Assembly: GCF_004297405.1 (NCBI RefSeq)
Contig: NZ_SCVC01000004.1
Location: forward strand, 1-64,000
Direction: 5' to 3'
Source: Reyranella sp.
Lineage (GTDB): Bacteria; Pseudomonadota; Alphaproteobacteria; Reyranellales; Reyranellaceae
DNA length: 64,000 bases
Below, piece after piece: positions 8,525 to 17,489 of this stretch. Below the pieces are notes generated by a model. It ran no database searches, was not told the origin of the DNA, and saw only the letters and a list, made by a program, of their open reading frames with translations. Position numbers and translations under genes: made by a program. The number at the start of each line of letters is the position of its first letter. Positions within the stretch are counted from its first letter, which is position 1.

Positions 8525-8816
8525 CAACTGCCGAGCCAGTCTGATTCCCCAACCCCACTCACTCGGTAGTGTGCACCATTCGAAGCTACCGCCCTTCTGC
8601 ACCGACATGCTGTGATGACGAAGAGATATACCGCCCATGATTGTGGTAGAGGACTTCTGCGAACTACAACCTGTTGCGCATCTGGGCGATACCAACCCTC
8701 CTCCGTGCGGGCCTCATCGACACCGGAAGCTCAGACGTCGCGTGACCAGGTTGTTCTCCTTATCCGAGCAATGGGCATAGTCTTGTCACCGCCTCGTTCA
8801 AAAAGTTCTGGCACCT

Positions 8817-8834
8817 ACTTTGTTGAATCAAAGT
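8817..8834. promoter_or_regulatory. Inverted repeat just upstream of the SGNH hydrolase gene
   Basis: ACTTTG, 6-nt spacer, CAAAGT: perfect 6-bp arms. It covers the TTG codon at 8820 that opens the reading frame, which argues that translation starts further down (GTG at 8859) and that this element is an operator or leader hairpin. Confidence 0.4.
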
Positions 8835-8858
8835 TGGATCGCGGGACGTGAGGTGCAC

Positions 8859-9989
8859 GTGGGGCGCGTTCTCTCGGATAAGTCCATCGGCAGGGTATCG
8901 CGCCTGCGCGAAGCGGGTATTGGACTGGGCCTGGTGCTGGCGAGCGTCATGGCCTGCCTGCTGGCCGGCGAGCTGCTTGTGCGGATCGTGTCTGATGATC
9001 CCAAGCGATGGGAATGGGAGAACTTCGTCACATACCCATCCCTTGCCGAAGGCCGCTGGAACGTCATGCAGCCGGACTCCCTTCTGGGCTACAAGCCGCG
9101 CGCCGGGTATTCGGGCACGAATCATGGTGGCAAGGAACTGTTGACCTTCGACATGCGAGGCCTCCGCGTGCATCGGCGCGACTCCCCACCTCCCGCTATC
9201 GAAACTCCGCCAGTCCTGGTGTTGGGCAACTCCTACGCCATGGGTGAGGAAGTAAACGACGAAGAGACCTTCCCAGCACATCTTCAAGACATGCTGGATC
9301 GCCGCGTCCTCAATGGCGGCGTAGCAGGCTATGGCATCGATCAGGTTGTGCTGCGCGCTGAGGCGCTCGTTCCGGCGCTGAAACCCGGACTGCTGGTGGT
9401 TAGCTTCATCGGCGACAACGTGCGTCGAGCGCAGGAACGGGTCTTATGGGGTGTCGAGAAGCCCTATTTTGAGGTGATCGAAGGTGGACTCGAGCTGCGC
9501 AACGTGCCGGTGCCGTTGCATGTGGTCCAGCCGATAGATGCATTCCGCAGAATTGCAGGTCATTCGTTCCTGGTCGATCTGACGATGGACCGGCTGGGTT
9601 TGGCCGACTACTGGCTAGCGGGCCAGCCTCGTCTCCGCGTGGCCGCCCACGAACAAGGCGACCGTGTCTCTTGCCTGCTGATGGAGAGACTGCGCCAACT
9701 CAGCCTCGCTCACGGCCTGACGATACTGATCGTCGCACAGTATACGCCACTTGCCTGGATGAATGAGACGACCCGTCAGTTCGAAGTTCAGACCACCGCG
9801 GCGGTCCTGCAATGTGCAGAGAAGAGCGGCCTGCTGATACTCGATACGGCCGCTGCCTTCGAAACTGCCGTTCGAGCCGATGGACTCGATGCTTACTACG
9901 TCGGAGGCCACAAGGATGATGCCGGCAACCGACTCACGGCCAAGTTGATCACCGACCGACTTGCTTCGTTACAGCATAAGCCCTTCTAG
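8859..9989 (+). CDS. Membrane-anchored SGNH/GDSL-type hydrolase or O-acyltransferase-like protein
   Basis: About 376 residues with one N-terminal hydrophobic helix (roughly residues 18-38) and then an SGNH-type fold: block I VLVLGNSYAMGEE with the nucleophile Ser, block II GVAGYGIDQ, block III FIGDNV, and a C-terminal YVGGHKDDAGN with the likely catalytic His. Such proteins remove or add acyl groups on glycans and lipids; AlgX-like members acetylate exopolysaccharide. The frame extends up to a TTG at 8820, but GTG at 8859 has GTGAGG 5 nt upstream and avoids the inverted repeat; GTG at 8853 is another option. The 3' end overlaps the OsmC gene end by 4 nt. Role in glycan acylation is inferred from the location. 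Confidence 0.7.
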   Translation: MGRVLSDKSIGRVSRLREAGIGLGLVLASVMACLLAGELLVRIVSDDPKRWEWENFVTYPSLAEGRWNVMQPDSLLGYKPRAGYSGTNHGGKELLTFDMRGLRVHRRDSPPPAIETPPVLVLGNSYAMGEEVNDEETFPAHLQDMLDRRVLNGGVAGYGIDQVVLRAEALVPALKPGLLVVSFIGDNVRRAQERVLWGVEKPYFEVIEGGLELRNVPVPLHVVQPIDAFRRIAGHSFLVDLTMDRLGLADYWLAGQPRLRVAAHEQGDRVSCLLMERLRQLSLAHGLTILIVAQYTPLAWMNETTRQFEVQTTAAVLQCAEKSGLLILDTAAAFETAVRADGLDAYYVGGHKDDAGNRLTAKLITDRLASLQHKPF

Positions 9990-10408
9990 ATTTCGACCAG
10001 CACCACTTCATGGGTGACATTGGCCGACTTCTTCACCATGGCGGTCGCCGAGCAATATTTCTCGTCCGACAGGCTCACGGCCCGCTCGATCAGCGCCTTG
10101 TTCAGCTTACGGCCGCGTACAGTGTAGACAAGTTTCACTGAGGTGAAGACCTTGGGATGATCGTCGGCGCGCTCGGCGACCAGCGAGACCTCGACCCCTT
10201 CGATGTCCTGGCGCTGCTTCTTCAGCATCGAAACCACATCGATCGCCGTGCAGCCACCCAGGCCCATCAGCACCACCTCCATCGGGCGCGAGGCGAGGTT
10301 GCGGCCGCCGACATCAGGGGCACCGTCCATGGTGAGGGTATGGCCGCTGCCACCCTCGGCGACGAACAGGGCACCGTCGACCCAGGAGATCTTGGCGGTC
10401 GTGGACAT
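9986..10408 (-). CDS. OsmC/YhfA-like protein
   Basis: 140 residues spanning a full OsmC domain. Both family cysteines are present: Cys53 in MGLGGCTAIDVVSML and Cys119 in EKYCSATAM. OsmC/Ohr proteins reduce organic hydroperoxides with these two cysteines; the YhfA branch is of uncertain substrate. It begins 2 nt after the stop of trmJ on the same strand, so it probably shares the emrA-emrB-trmJ transcript. It converges with the SGNH hydrolase gene. Confidence 0.88.
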   Translation of the reverse strand: MSTTAKISWVDGALFVAEGGSGHTLTMDGAPDVGGRNLASRPMEVVLMGLGGCTAIDVVSMLKKQRQDIEGVEVSLVAERADDHPKVFTSVKLVYTVRGRKLNKALIERAVSLSDEKYCSATAMVKKSANVTHEVVLVEI

Positions 10409-10410
10409 GG

Positions 10411-11175
10411 CTACTCCTCGTGCTTGCTCTTCGACAGGAACTTGATGACGCCGTGGAAGGTGCGGACCTCCTGCTCGGTCATCACCGCGCGCTGCAACAG
10501 CGCCCGCAGATTGTTGACCATGGCCGGCCGCATCGCCTTGTGGCGCAGAAAACCCGACTGATCCAATGCCCGCTCGAGATGCTCAAACAGATTGGCGAGC
10601 TCCTCCTTGTCGGCCGGCCGCGCCGAATGGTCGGACATGCGCTGAAGGGGCGTTTCGTCACCCCAGGCGGTCCATTCGTAGGCAATCAACAACACCGCCT
10701 GCGCCATGTTGAGGGAGGAGAATTGCGGGTTGAGCGGGATGGAGAGCGCGGTGTCGGCATGCACCATGTCGTCGTTGGTGAGGCCGGTGCGCTCCGGACC
10801 GAACAGGATACCAACCCGTTCGCCCTGCCCGATCCAGCCATGCATCTCTCCGGCCGCCTGGCGCGGCGTCAGGATGCGCTGGCTGAGTTCGCGGTTGCGT
10901 GCCGTGGTCGCGACCACGCGGCCAAGGTCAGCGACGGCATCGGCCACCGATTCGAAGACCTCCGCCTTTTCGAGCACGACGTCGGCACCGGAGGCGGCGC
11001 GCTGCGCCTTGTCGTTCGGCCAGCCGTCGCGCGGCGCCACCAACCGCAAAGTCGATAGCCCGCAGTTCAGCATGGCCCGTGCAGCCATGCCGATATTTTC
11101 GCCGAGTTGTGGGCGTACCAAGATGACCGCCGGCGTCACGGCGGCAACGGCGCGGCCCTTCGATGCGCGTCCCAT
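10411..11175 (-). CDS. trmJ: tRNA (cytidine/uridine-2'-O-)-methyltransferase TrmJ
   Basis: 254 residues of SPOUT (TrmH-like) methyltransferase. Motif 1 is ILVRPQLGENIGMAARAMLN near the N-terminus. The knot region contains GILFGPERTGLTNDD and SIPLNPQFSSLNMAQAVLL, typical of the TrmJ branch that 2'-O-methylates position 32 of tRNAs using S-adenosylmethionine. A helical C-terminal extension (about 175-254) matches the family length. The gene starts 17 nt after emrB and is followed after 2 nt by the OsmC gene. Confidence 0.92.
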   Translation of the reverse strand: MGRASKGRAVAAVTPAVILVRPQLGENIGMAARAMLNCGLSTLRLVAPRDGWPNDKAQRAASGADVVLEKAEVFESVADAVADLGRVVATTARNRELSQRILTPRQAAGEMHGWIGQGERVGILFGPERTGLTNDDMVHADTALSIPLNPQFSSLNMAQAVLLIAYEWTAWGDETPLQRMSDHSARPADKEELANLFEHLERALDQSGFLRHKAMRPAMVNNLRALLQRAVMTEQEVRTFHGVIKFLSKSKHEE

Positions 11176-11192
11176 GCCGTCCTATAACGTGG

Positions 11193-12701
11193 TTAGCGCG
11201 TCGGGATAAGGGCTGGCCGTCGCATCAGGACCAGAAGCGGGATCAGCACGAGCGTGCAGATCATCATGATGCGGAAGTCGTTGAGGTAGCCGATCAGCGC
11301 CGCCTGCCGGGTGATCTCGTTATCCCAGATCGCGAGCATCGTCGGATCATAGCCGGAAGCGTGGCTGCCCAGGGGCCAGCCCGGATGGAAGGGCGTGAAC
11401 CTCTCCACGATATCGGCGCGGTTCTGCTGGCTGTTGCTGGCCAGCATCGAAACCAGGACGGCAATGCCGATACTGGCACCTAGATTGCGCAGCAACGCGT
11501 TGATGGCGGCTCCCTCGGTGCGCAGCCGCGGCGGTAGCGTGGCGAACGTCAGAACCGTCAGTGGCGGAAAGACGAGCCCCAACCCGAAGCCCAGGAGCAC
11601 GCCATTCCAGATGATTTCCGCTTCGCTGACATTCAGATTGAACAACGTCATGTCCCACAGCGACAGCGCGGACAGAGCGAAGCCGAGGCCGATTAGAAAT
11701 CGGGGATCGATGAAGTTGATCAGGCGCGCCACCAGCATCATAGAAACCATCATGCCGGCGCCTCGCGGCGCGAGCACGATGCCGGTGGTGAGAACCGGAT
11801 AACCCAGGAGCTGCTGCAGGAAGGGCGGCATCAGGGTCGCCGTCACGATCAGCACCAGGCCCGCCAGCGCCGTGAAGCAGAGGCCGACGCAGAGATTGCG
11901 ATCGCGGAAGAGATCTCGTGACAGGAACGGCTGGCGATCGGTCAGCATGTGGATCAGGAACATGGCGAAGGCCACGGCCGCCACCAGGGTCTCGCCGATG
12001 ATCTCCACCGAGTCGAACCAGTCGAGCATATGGCCACGGTCGAGCATGAGTTGGAAGGAGCCGATCGCGACGGCCAGCAAGGTGAACCCGAGCAGATCGA
12101 AGCGGCGCGGCGTGCCATGCACATTATCGCGCACAAGTGCCAGGATGCCGATGGTGCAGAGAATGCCGACCGGGAGGTTGACGTAAAACACCCAACGCCA
12201 GCTGAACTCATCGGTCAGCCACCCCCCGAGCGATGGGCCGGCGATCGGACCGATCATGGTGCCGACGCCCCACATCGCCATGGCCTTGCCCTGCTCTTCA
12301 CGCGGATAAGTATCCATCATGATCGCCTGCGAGACCGGCACAAGTGCCGCGCCAAAGCCACCCTGCAGGGCACGAAACAGCACGAGCTGATCGAGCGACT
12401 GGGCGGCGCCACACATCATCGACACGATGGTGAAGCCGACGACACAGAACGAAAGCGTCCGGCGCAGGCCGAAACGCATGGCGCAGAAGCCCGCGAGCGG
12501 CGTCATGATTGCCGATGCAACAATATAGGAGGTAACGACCCAGGAGACCTGCTCCTGCGTCGCCGACAGCGAGCCCTGGATTGACGGCAACGCGACGTTG
12601 GCGATCGTCCCGTCGAGCGCATGCATGATGGTGGCGGCCATCACCGTGAAAGTGATGAGGCGGCGGCGGCGCAAGGTCGCCCGATCGACGGCCAGCGCCA
12701 T
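11193..12701 (-). CDS. emrB: EmrB/QacA-family (DHA2) multidrug MFS exporter
   Basis: 502 residues with about 14 predicted helices. DHA2 signatures are visible: ALDGTIANVALPSIQGSL in TM1, the motif-C-like GPIAGPSLGGWL, and EFSWRWVFYVNLPVG after TM5. In EmrAB systems this inner-membrane proton antiporter works with a HlyD-type adaptor to move hydrophobic drugs outward. The adaptor gene lies 4 nt upstream on the same strand. The substrate cannot be told from sequence. Confidence 0.93.
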   Translation of the reverse strand: MALAVDRATLRRRRLITFTVMAATIMHALDGTIANVALPSIQGSLSATQEQVSWVVTSYIVASAIMTPLAGFCAMRFGLRRTLSFCVVGFTIVSMMCGAAQSLDQLVLFRALQGGFGAALVPVSQAIMMDTYPREEQGKAMAMWGVGTMIGPIAGPSLGGWLTDEFSWRWVFYVNLPVGILCTIGILALVRDNVHGTPRRFDLLGFTLLAVAIGSFQLMLDRGHMLDWFDSVEIIGETLVAAVAFAMFLIHMLTDRQPFLSRDLFRDRNLCVGLCFTALAGLVLIVTATLMPPFLQQLLGYPVLTTGIVLAPRGAGMMVSMMLVARLINFIDPRFLIGLGFALSALSLWDMTLFNLNVSEAEIIWNGVLLGFGLGLVFPPLTVLTFATLPPRLRTEGAAINALLRNLGASIGIAVLVSMLASNSQQNRADIVERFTPFHPGWPLGSHASGYDPTMLAIWDNEITRQAALIGYLNDFRIMMICTLVLIPLLVLMRRPALIPTR

Positions 12702-12705
12702 TGGA

Positions 12706-13863
12706 CTAAGAGCTGGTGCCCGACGAAGCGCTCGCCGATGCGCCCGAGAGGCCGAGCCACTTGGCCGTGCTGTTCAGCAGCCCGCTCAGGGTACGGCTGT
12801 GGCCGGTGTCGATCTCGACCGTCGTGCTCATGCCGACCCGGAGCGGCGGGTCACCCTCGCGACACGTGACACTCACCCGCACGGGGATGCGCTGCACGAC
12901 CTTCACCCAGTTGCCGCTGGCGTTCTGCGGCGGCAGCACGGCGAACTCCGCTCCGGTTGCCTGGGCGATGCTGCTGACCGTGCCGCTGCACTGCGAGTCG
13001 GGATAGGTGTCGATGTGGATCGCCGCCTTCTGGCCCGGCCGCACGCGCGTGAGTTCGGTCTCTTTGTAGTTGGCCTCGATCCAGAGATCGGTATCGGCCA
13101 CCACCACCATGGCCGGTACGCCAGCGGTAGCGTAGCTGCCCGGCACCGGCCGCTTGGAAACCATACCGTCGAGCGGTGACTCGATCATGGTGCGGCGAAG
13201 CTGCAGCAGCGCTTCCTCACGGGCAGCCATCATCTGCCTCACGCGTGGATGATCGTCGGCCCGAATCTTGGGATCGCCAGCCAACGCGGCTTCGATGCGG
13301 GTGAGATCCTCCTGCGCGGCCGAGATGCGCTGGCGGGCGACCTCGAGGCCCATTCGCGCTTCCTCGAGCTTCTGGGTCGAAGCAACTTTCTTCGCGGCGA
13401 GCTCGGCCTGACGGTCGAACTCGGCCTGTGCGAAGGTCTGCTGGCTCAGCGCGGCCTTGATCTCCTCGCGCTTGGTGCGCCACTGCGCGCGCAAGCCCCG
13501 GATGTCGGCACGCGTCGTCTCGATCTCGGCCTCGATCTTCGCCAAAGCGTGACGATAGGACTGGTCGTCGAGGCGGAAGAGAAGCTGGCCACGCGAGACG
13601 CGCTGGTTCTCCTGAACGGGCACTTCGACGATGACCCCGCTCAGTTCCGTCGCGATCTGAGCGCGATCGCCCTTCACATAGGCGTTGTCCGTGGTGACCG
13701 TGCGGCCAGACGACAACCAGACAAACAGGGTGATGGCCAACACGACCGCCGGCAGCAGCCACATGACGGCACGCGCAAGGACGCGCCCAGCCAGCCGCGG
13801 CCGCCGCGTTACGGCCGCCGCGATGGGCGGGGTCTGGGTGTCCAGATGCTCTCCGTCTCGCAC
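12706..13863 (-). CDS. emrA: EmrA-type membrane fusion protein (HlyD family)
   Basis: 385 residues with an N-terminal membrane helix (about 28-52), a biotinyl/lipoyl-like half (TDNAYVKGDRAQIATELSG), a long alpha-hairpin (about 100-215), the returning lipoyl half (TMIESPLDGMVSKRPVPG) and a beta-barrel domain (WIEANYKETELTRVRPGQ). It links EmrB to an outer-membrane channel. It is first in the efflux operon, 101 nt downstream of cimA, so it may have its own promoter. No MarR/TetR regulator gene is adjacent. Confidence 0.92.
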   Translation of the reverse strand: MRDGEHLDTQTPPIAAAVTRRPRLAGRVLARAVMWLLPAVVLAITLFVWLSSGRTVTTDNAYVKGDRAQIATELSGVIVEVPVQENQRVSRGQLLFRLDDQSYRHALAKIEAEIETTRADIRGLRAQWRTKREEIKAALSQQTFAQAEFDRQAELAAKKVASTQKLEEARMGLEVARQRISAAQEDLTRIEAALAGDPKIRADDHPRVRQMMAAREEALLQLRRTMIESPLDGMVSKRPVPGSYATAGVPAMVVVADTDLWIEANYKETELTRVRPGQKAAIHIDTYPDSQCSGTVSSIAQATGAEFAVLPPQNASGNWVKVVQRIPVRVSVTCREGDPPLRVGMSTTVEIDTGHSRTLSGLLNSTAKWLGLSGASASASSGTSS

Positions 13864-13934
13864 AAGAGATATGGTCTGCCCCGACCCATTCTAGGTCAAC
13901 TGGCAGTCGCAACATGGCTGCTAGGCTGGGTTGT

Positions 13935-13949
13935 GCGAGCTTGGCTCGC
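13935..13949. repeat. Short hairpin between cimA and emrA
   Basis: GCGAGC, TTG, GCTCGC: 6-bp perfect stem in the 101-nt gap between the two minus-strand genes. No T-run follows, so it is at best a weak or Rho-assisted stop, or an operator for emrA. Confidence 0.3.
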
Positions 13950-13964
13950 TACGCGAATGCCTGC

Positions 13965-15572
13965 CTATGTCCGTTGTGCGGGCTGAGCGCCGTCGCGAAA
14001 CAGCTTGTAGGTAATGGCGTCGTAGAGCGCGTTGTAAGAAGCGTCGACGATGTTGGGCGACACGCCGATGGTGCTCCAACGCCGGCCTTTCGCGTCCGCA
14101 CTCTCGATCATGACGCGTGTCGTTGCCGCCGTGCCGCCAGCCGAATCGAGGATACGGACCTTGAAGTCGACCAACCGCATGTCCCCGAGCTCCGGATAGA
14201 CCGGGAGCAATGCCTTTCGCAACGCAGCATCAAGGGCGTTCACGGGACCGTTGCCCTCGCCCACTTCCATCGCGCGGCGGCCGGCGACATCAAGCTTCAC
14301 GGTCGCCTCGGACAGGGCGATCAACTGGCCGCGCGCATTCACCCGTCGCTCGGCCAGCACCCGGAAGCTCTGAAGCGCAAAATAGTCGGGCACGGTGTGG
14401 AGTTCATGCCGTGCCAGAAGCTCGAACGACGCATCGGCGCCGTCATAGGCATAGCCCTCGGACTCGCGTTCCTTCACGATTTCGAGCAGGCGCGCGACGC
14501 CGGGATCCTTGGGATCGACCTCCAACCCGATCTGGCGAAAGCGCGCCATGATGTTGGAGCGCCCGGCCTGATCGCTCACCACGATGATACGCTGGTTGCC
14601 GATCACCTCGGGATCGACATGCTCATAGGTCTTGGGATCCTTCTCGACCGCCGAGACGTGCAAGCCGCCCTTGTGGGCGAAGGCGCGCGTGCCGACATAG
14701 GCCGCGCTGCGGTTGGTCGGCATGTTCAGCCGGTCGTCGAGCAGGCGCGACAGGTGCGTGAGCCGCTGCATCGCGCCGTCCTTCAGGCCCGTATCGAAGC
14801 CCATCTTCAGCACGAGATTGGGGATCAATGCGATCATATTGGCATTGCCACAACGCTCACCGAGCCCGTTGATCGTGCCTTGGACCTGGCGCGCGCCGGC
14901 GCGCACTGCCGCCAGCGAGTTGGCCACGGCATTCTCGGTGTCGTTGTGAGTGTGGATGCCGATCCGGTCACCCGGGATCTTCTTCACCACCTCCCCCACG
15001 ATGCGCTCGATTTCGTGCGGGAGGGTGCCGCCGTTGGTGTCGCAAAGCACCAGCCAGCGAGAGCCGGCCTTCTCTGCAGCGGCGAGGCACGCCATCGCAT
15101 AGTCGGGATTGGCCTTGTAGCCGTCGAAGAAATGCTCGGCATCGAACATCACCTCATCCATGCGTGTCTTTGCATAGGCGAGTGAGTCCGAGATCATCTC
15201 GAGATACTCGGTGCGATCGACCTCAAGGGCGACATCGACATGGAAATCCCAAGTCTTGCCGACCATGCAGACGTTGCGTGCCTTGGTCTGCAGGATGGCG
15301 GCCAGCCCGGGATCGTTGGCCGCACTGCGGCCGGCGCGGCGCGTCATGCCGAAGGCTGTGAACTTGGCGTTCTTGAATTCTGGCGGCTCGGCAAAGAAGC
15401 GATCGTCCGTCGGATTGGCGCCCGGCCAGCCGCCTTCAATGTAGTCAATCCCGAGCAGGTCCAGCTCGCGCGCAATCGCGACCTTGTCGGCAACGGTAAA
15501 GTCGACGCCTTGGGTCTGGGCGCCGTCTCGCAGGGTGGTGTCGAAGAGGTAGACTCGGTTGGACTGGCTCAT
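13965..15572 (-). CDS. cimA: (R)-citramalate synthase
   Basis: 535 residues of the HMGL-like/LeuA superfamily. The N-terminal TIM barrel has the metal and substrate signature LFDTTLRDGAQTQGVDFT, the metal-binding HTHNDTENAVANSLAAV and NGLGERCGNAN. A C-terminal regulatory LeuA dimerisation domain follows (about 410-520). The length and the GAQTQGV variant match CimA rather than 2-isopropylmalate synthase. It condenses pyruvate and acetyl-CoA to citramalate, the threonine-independent route to isoleucine. It is divergent from an enolase-superfamily gene, sharing a 44-nt promoter gap. Confidence 0.9.
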   Translation of the reverse strand: MSQSNRVYLFDTTLRDGAQTQGVDFTVADKVAIARELDLLGIDYIEGGWPGANPTDDRFFAEPPEFKNAKFTAFGMTRRAGRSAANDPGLAAILQTKARNVCMVGKTWDFHVDVALEVDRTEYLEMISDSLAYAKTRMDEVMFDAEHFFDGYKANPDYAMACLAAAEKAGSRWLVLCDTNGGTLPHEIERIVGEVVKKIPGDRIGIHTHNDTENAVANSLAAVRAGARQVQGTINGLGERCGNANMIALIPNLVLKMGFDTGLKDGAMQRLTHLSRLLDDRLNMPTNRSAAYVGTRAFAHKGGLHVSAVEKDPKTYEHVDPEVIGNQRIIVVSDQAGRSNIMARFRQIGLEVDPKDPGVARLLEIVKERESEGYAYDGADASFELLARHELHTVPDYFALQSFRVLAERRVNARGQLIALSEATVKLDVAGRRAMEVGEGNGPVNALDAALRKALLPVYPELGDMRLVDFKVRILDSAGGTAATTRVMIESADAKGRRWSTIGVSPNIVDASYNALYDAITYKLFRDGAQPAQRT

Positions 15573-15616
15573 GGCGCGCGCATCATAGTGACGAGAAGTT
15601 ACGGGAGATACGCCTT

Positions 15617-16735
15617 ATGACTACTCCGACCACAATCGTCGAGCTGCGCACGAGCCTGTTGCAGGTGCCGTGGCGAGGCGCCGCGCCGGCCGCGGGCATC
15701 CTCTCCGAGCCTCATCGCCAGATCTTCGTGCTGGAGATCGAGACGCAAGGCGGCCTGGTGGGCATGAGCTACCTGATGCCGCTACGTGGTGGCCTGGACA
15801 CGCTCGATGCCTGCATGAAGGAGCTGATTGCACCTCATGTGATCGGTCGCGACGCAACGGAAGTCGAGGGCATCTGGCAGACCCTGTACCGCAGCAACTT
15901 CTGGCTGGGCCGCATGGGCGTCACCGTTTTCGCCCAGAGCGCCGTCGACATGGCGCTGTGGGACATCGTGGGCAAGCGGGCCGGCCTGCCGTTGTTCCGG
16001 CTCTGGGGTGCGGCGCGCACCGAAATACCGGCGTACGGCTCCGGCTGTTTCCGTGGCCTCGGCCGCGACGGCATGATCCGCCGTGCCAAGGAGTTCACGG
16101 CCCAGGGCCTCAAGGCCATCAAGATGCAGGTGGCTCACATCCGGCCGTGGCGCGAGGACGTCGAGAACGTGAAGGCGATGCGCGAGGCCATGGGCGGCGG
16201 CGTCGAGATCATGATCGACGTCAACATGGGCTGGGACGCTGACACCGCCATCCAGGCCGGCCATCGCATCGACGAGTTCGATCCCTACTGGCTCGAGGAG
16301 CCGGTGGTCGCCGAGGACTTCGCCGGCTACCGCCGGATCGCCGCGGCGCTCAAGACGAGGGTCGTGGGCGGCGAGAGCCACTTCACGCGCAACGACCTCA
16401 GGCCCTTCTTCGAGACGCCGTGCGTGCCAATCCTTCAGCCCGACCCCATGCGTGGCGGCTATACCGAGCTACGCAAGATCGCAGCAGCGGCCGAACCCTG
16501 GGGCATCCGCCTCGCCCCACATCTCTTCCACGAGACGATGGTCCACCTGCTGGCCTCGATCCCCAACGCCAGCTACCTCGAATACATGGACTGGAACGAC
16601 GATCTCTGGATCGAGCCGATATTGCCCTCGAAGAACGGGACGATGAGCCCACCCGAGCGGCCGGGCCACGGCCTCGCCTTCCGGCCGGAGATCCTGAAAG
16701 ACCATCGCATCGGCGGACAGCGCCTCAAGGGCTGA
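15617..16735 (+). CDS. Mandelate racemase/muconate lactonizing enzyme family protein
   Basis: 372 residues of the enolase superfamily: capping domain (about 1-125) then an (alpha/beta)7 barrel. Mg ligands are visible as Asp201 (IDVNMGW), Glu227 (WLEEPV) and Glu253 (GGESH). Lys169 (KAIKMQV) and His302 (APHLFHE) are the likely acid/base pair, so it may be an acid-sugar dehydratase or racemase; the substrate is unknown. GGGAG lies about 8 nt before the ATG. Its 3' end overlaps the end of the convergent methyltransferase gene by 11 nt. Confidence 0.85.
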   Translation: MTTPTTIVELRTSLLQVPWRGAAPAAGILSEPHRQIFVLEIETQGGLVGMSYLMPLRGGLDTLDACMKELIAPHVIGRDATEVEGIWQTLYRSNFWLGRMGVTVFAQSAVDMALWDIVGKRAGLPLFRLWGAARTEIPAYGSGCFRGLGRDGMIRRAKEFTAQGLKAIKMQVAHIRPWREDVENVKAMREAMGGGVEIMIDVNMGWDADTAIQAGHRIDEFDPYWLEEPVVAEDFAGYRRIAAALKTRVVGGESHFTRNDLRPFFETPCVPILQPDPMRGGYTELRKIAAAAEPWGIRLAPHLFHETMVHLLASIPNASYLEYMDWNDDLWIEPILPSKNGTMSPPERPGHGLAFRPEILKDHRIGGQRLKG

Positions 16736-17489
16736 AGGCGTCGACGCAGGCCTCGAAGGTGATGCTCTTGCTGTCGCGGTCCGGTGCCGCGCCGCGGCGG
16801 TAGTCGGCGGAAACGACGAGGTCGACGAAGCCTGCCGCACCGAGCGCCTCCTCGAACTCGGCAATGCCCCACCAGCGCAGGCTAAAGAGTTCCTCTTCGG
16901 CGAGGATCAGCCGACCGTGCCGCCAATGCTCGTAGGTAAGAAGCGAAACCGTCGTCTGGCGCGCAGCGTCGGTTTCGAGGTGACGCTCCTGCAGAGTGAG
17001 CAGGCCTTCGCCCGCCTGCCAGCTTCGTTGCCTATCCGTCGCGTCGACGAAGGCGGAAACGGGATCGAGATCGACGATCAGCCGGCCGCCCGGCCGCAGC
17101 GCCGCGCGGAACCGGTGCAGCACGTCACGCGCAACTGCGGCATCGACGATCAACTGGAACGACCCAGCCGGCAGGATGATGGCGTCGAAGGCCCGTTCGA
17201 CCTTGAAATCCTCGAACCTCTGTAGGCTGAGTGGCGGCGCGAAGCCGCGCGCGGCGCATTCACGGCGGCAATAGTCGAGCATCTCCGGCGAAGCATCAAA
17301 ACCTTGCACGTCATACCCGGCTTCCAGCAAGGAAATCAGGACGCGGCCATTGCCGACTGCGGGTTCAAGTACGGGACCGCGGCATCCCTTCAGCCCTTCG
17401 CGGTAGAATTCGATGTCACCGAAGGAACGACCAATCGGCTTGTCGAGGTGATAGACCCAGGCTGCCACTGAGCCGTAGCGGTTGTTCAT
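16725..17489 (-). CDS. Class I SAM-dependent methyltransferase
   Basis: 254 residues with the SAM-binding motif I VLEPAVGNGRVLISLLEAG (about 40-58), the acidic strand-2 end QGFDASPEML, motif II FDAIILPAGSFQL and motif III LRPGGRLIVDLD. The target is unknown. Its ATG overlaps the stop of the ATP-grasp gene by 4 nt, so the two are translationally coupled. It is the last gene of a five-gene unit that also holds an ankyrin protein, an M48 peptidase and a DUF898 membrane protein. The coupling suggests it methylates what the ATP-grasp enzyme makes; that is inference. Confidence 0.85.
   Translation of the reverse strand: MNNRYGSVAAWVYHLDKPIGRSFGDIEFYREGLKGCRGPVLEPAVGNGRVLISLLEAGYDVQGFDASPEMLDYCRRECAARGFAPPLSLQRFEDFKVERAFDAIILPAGSFQLIVDAAVARDVLHRFRAALRPGGRLIVDLDPVSAFVDATDRQRSWQAGEGLLTLQERHLETDAARQTTVSLLTYEHWRHGRLILAEEELFSLRWWGIAEFEEALGAAGFVDLVVSADYRRGAAPDRDSKSITFEACVDAFSP

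Larger units (their letters stand above)
8329..8858. other. Intergenic stretch between lipoprotein and SGNH hydrolase genes
   Basis: About 530 bp without a convincing protein gene. It contains the hairpin at 8490-8524 and an inverted repeat at 8817-8834. The lipoprotein promoter must lie near 8330-8420 and that of the SGNH hydrolase in the right half. Confidence 0.5.
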
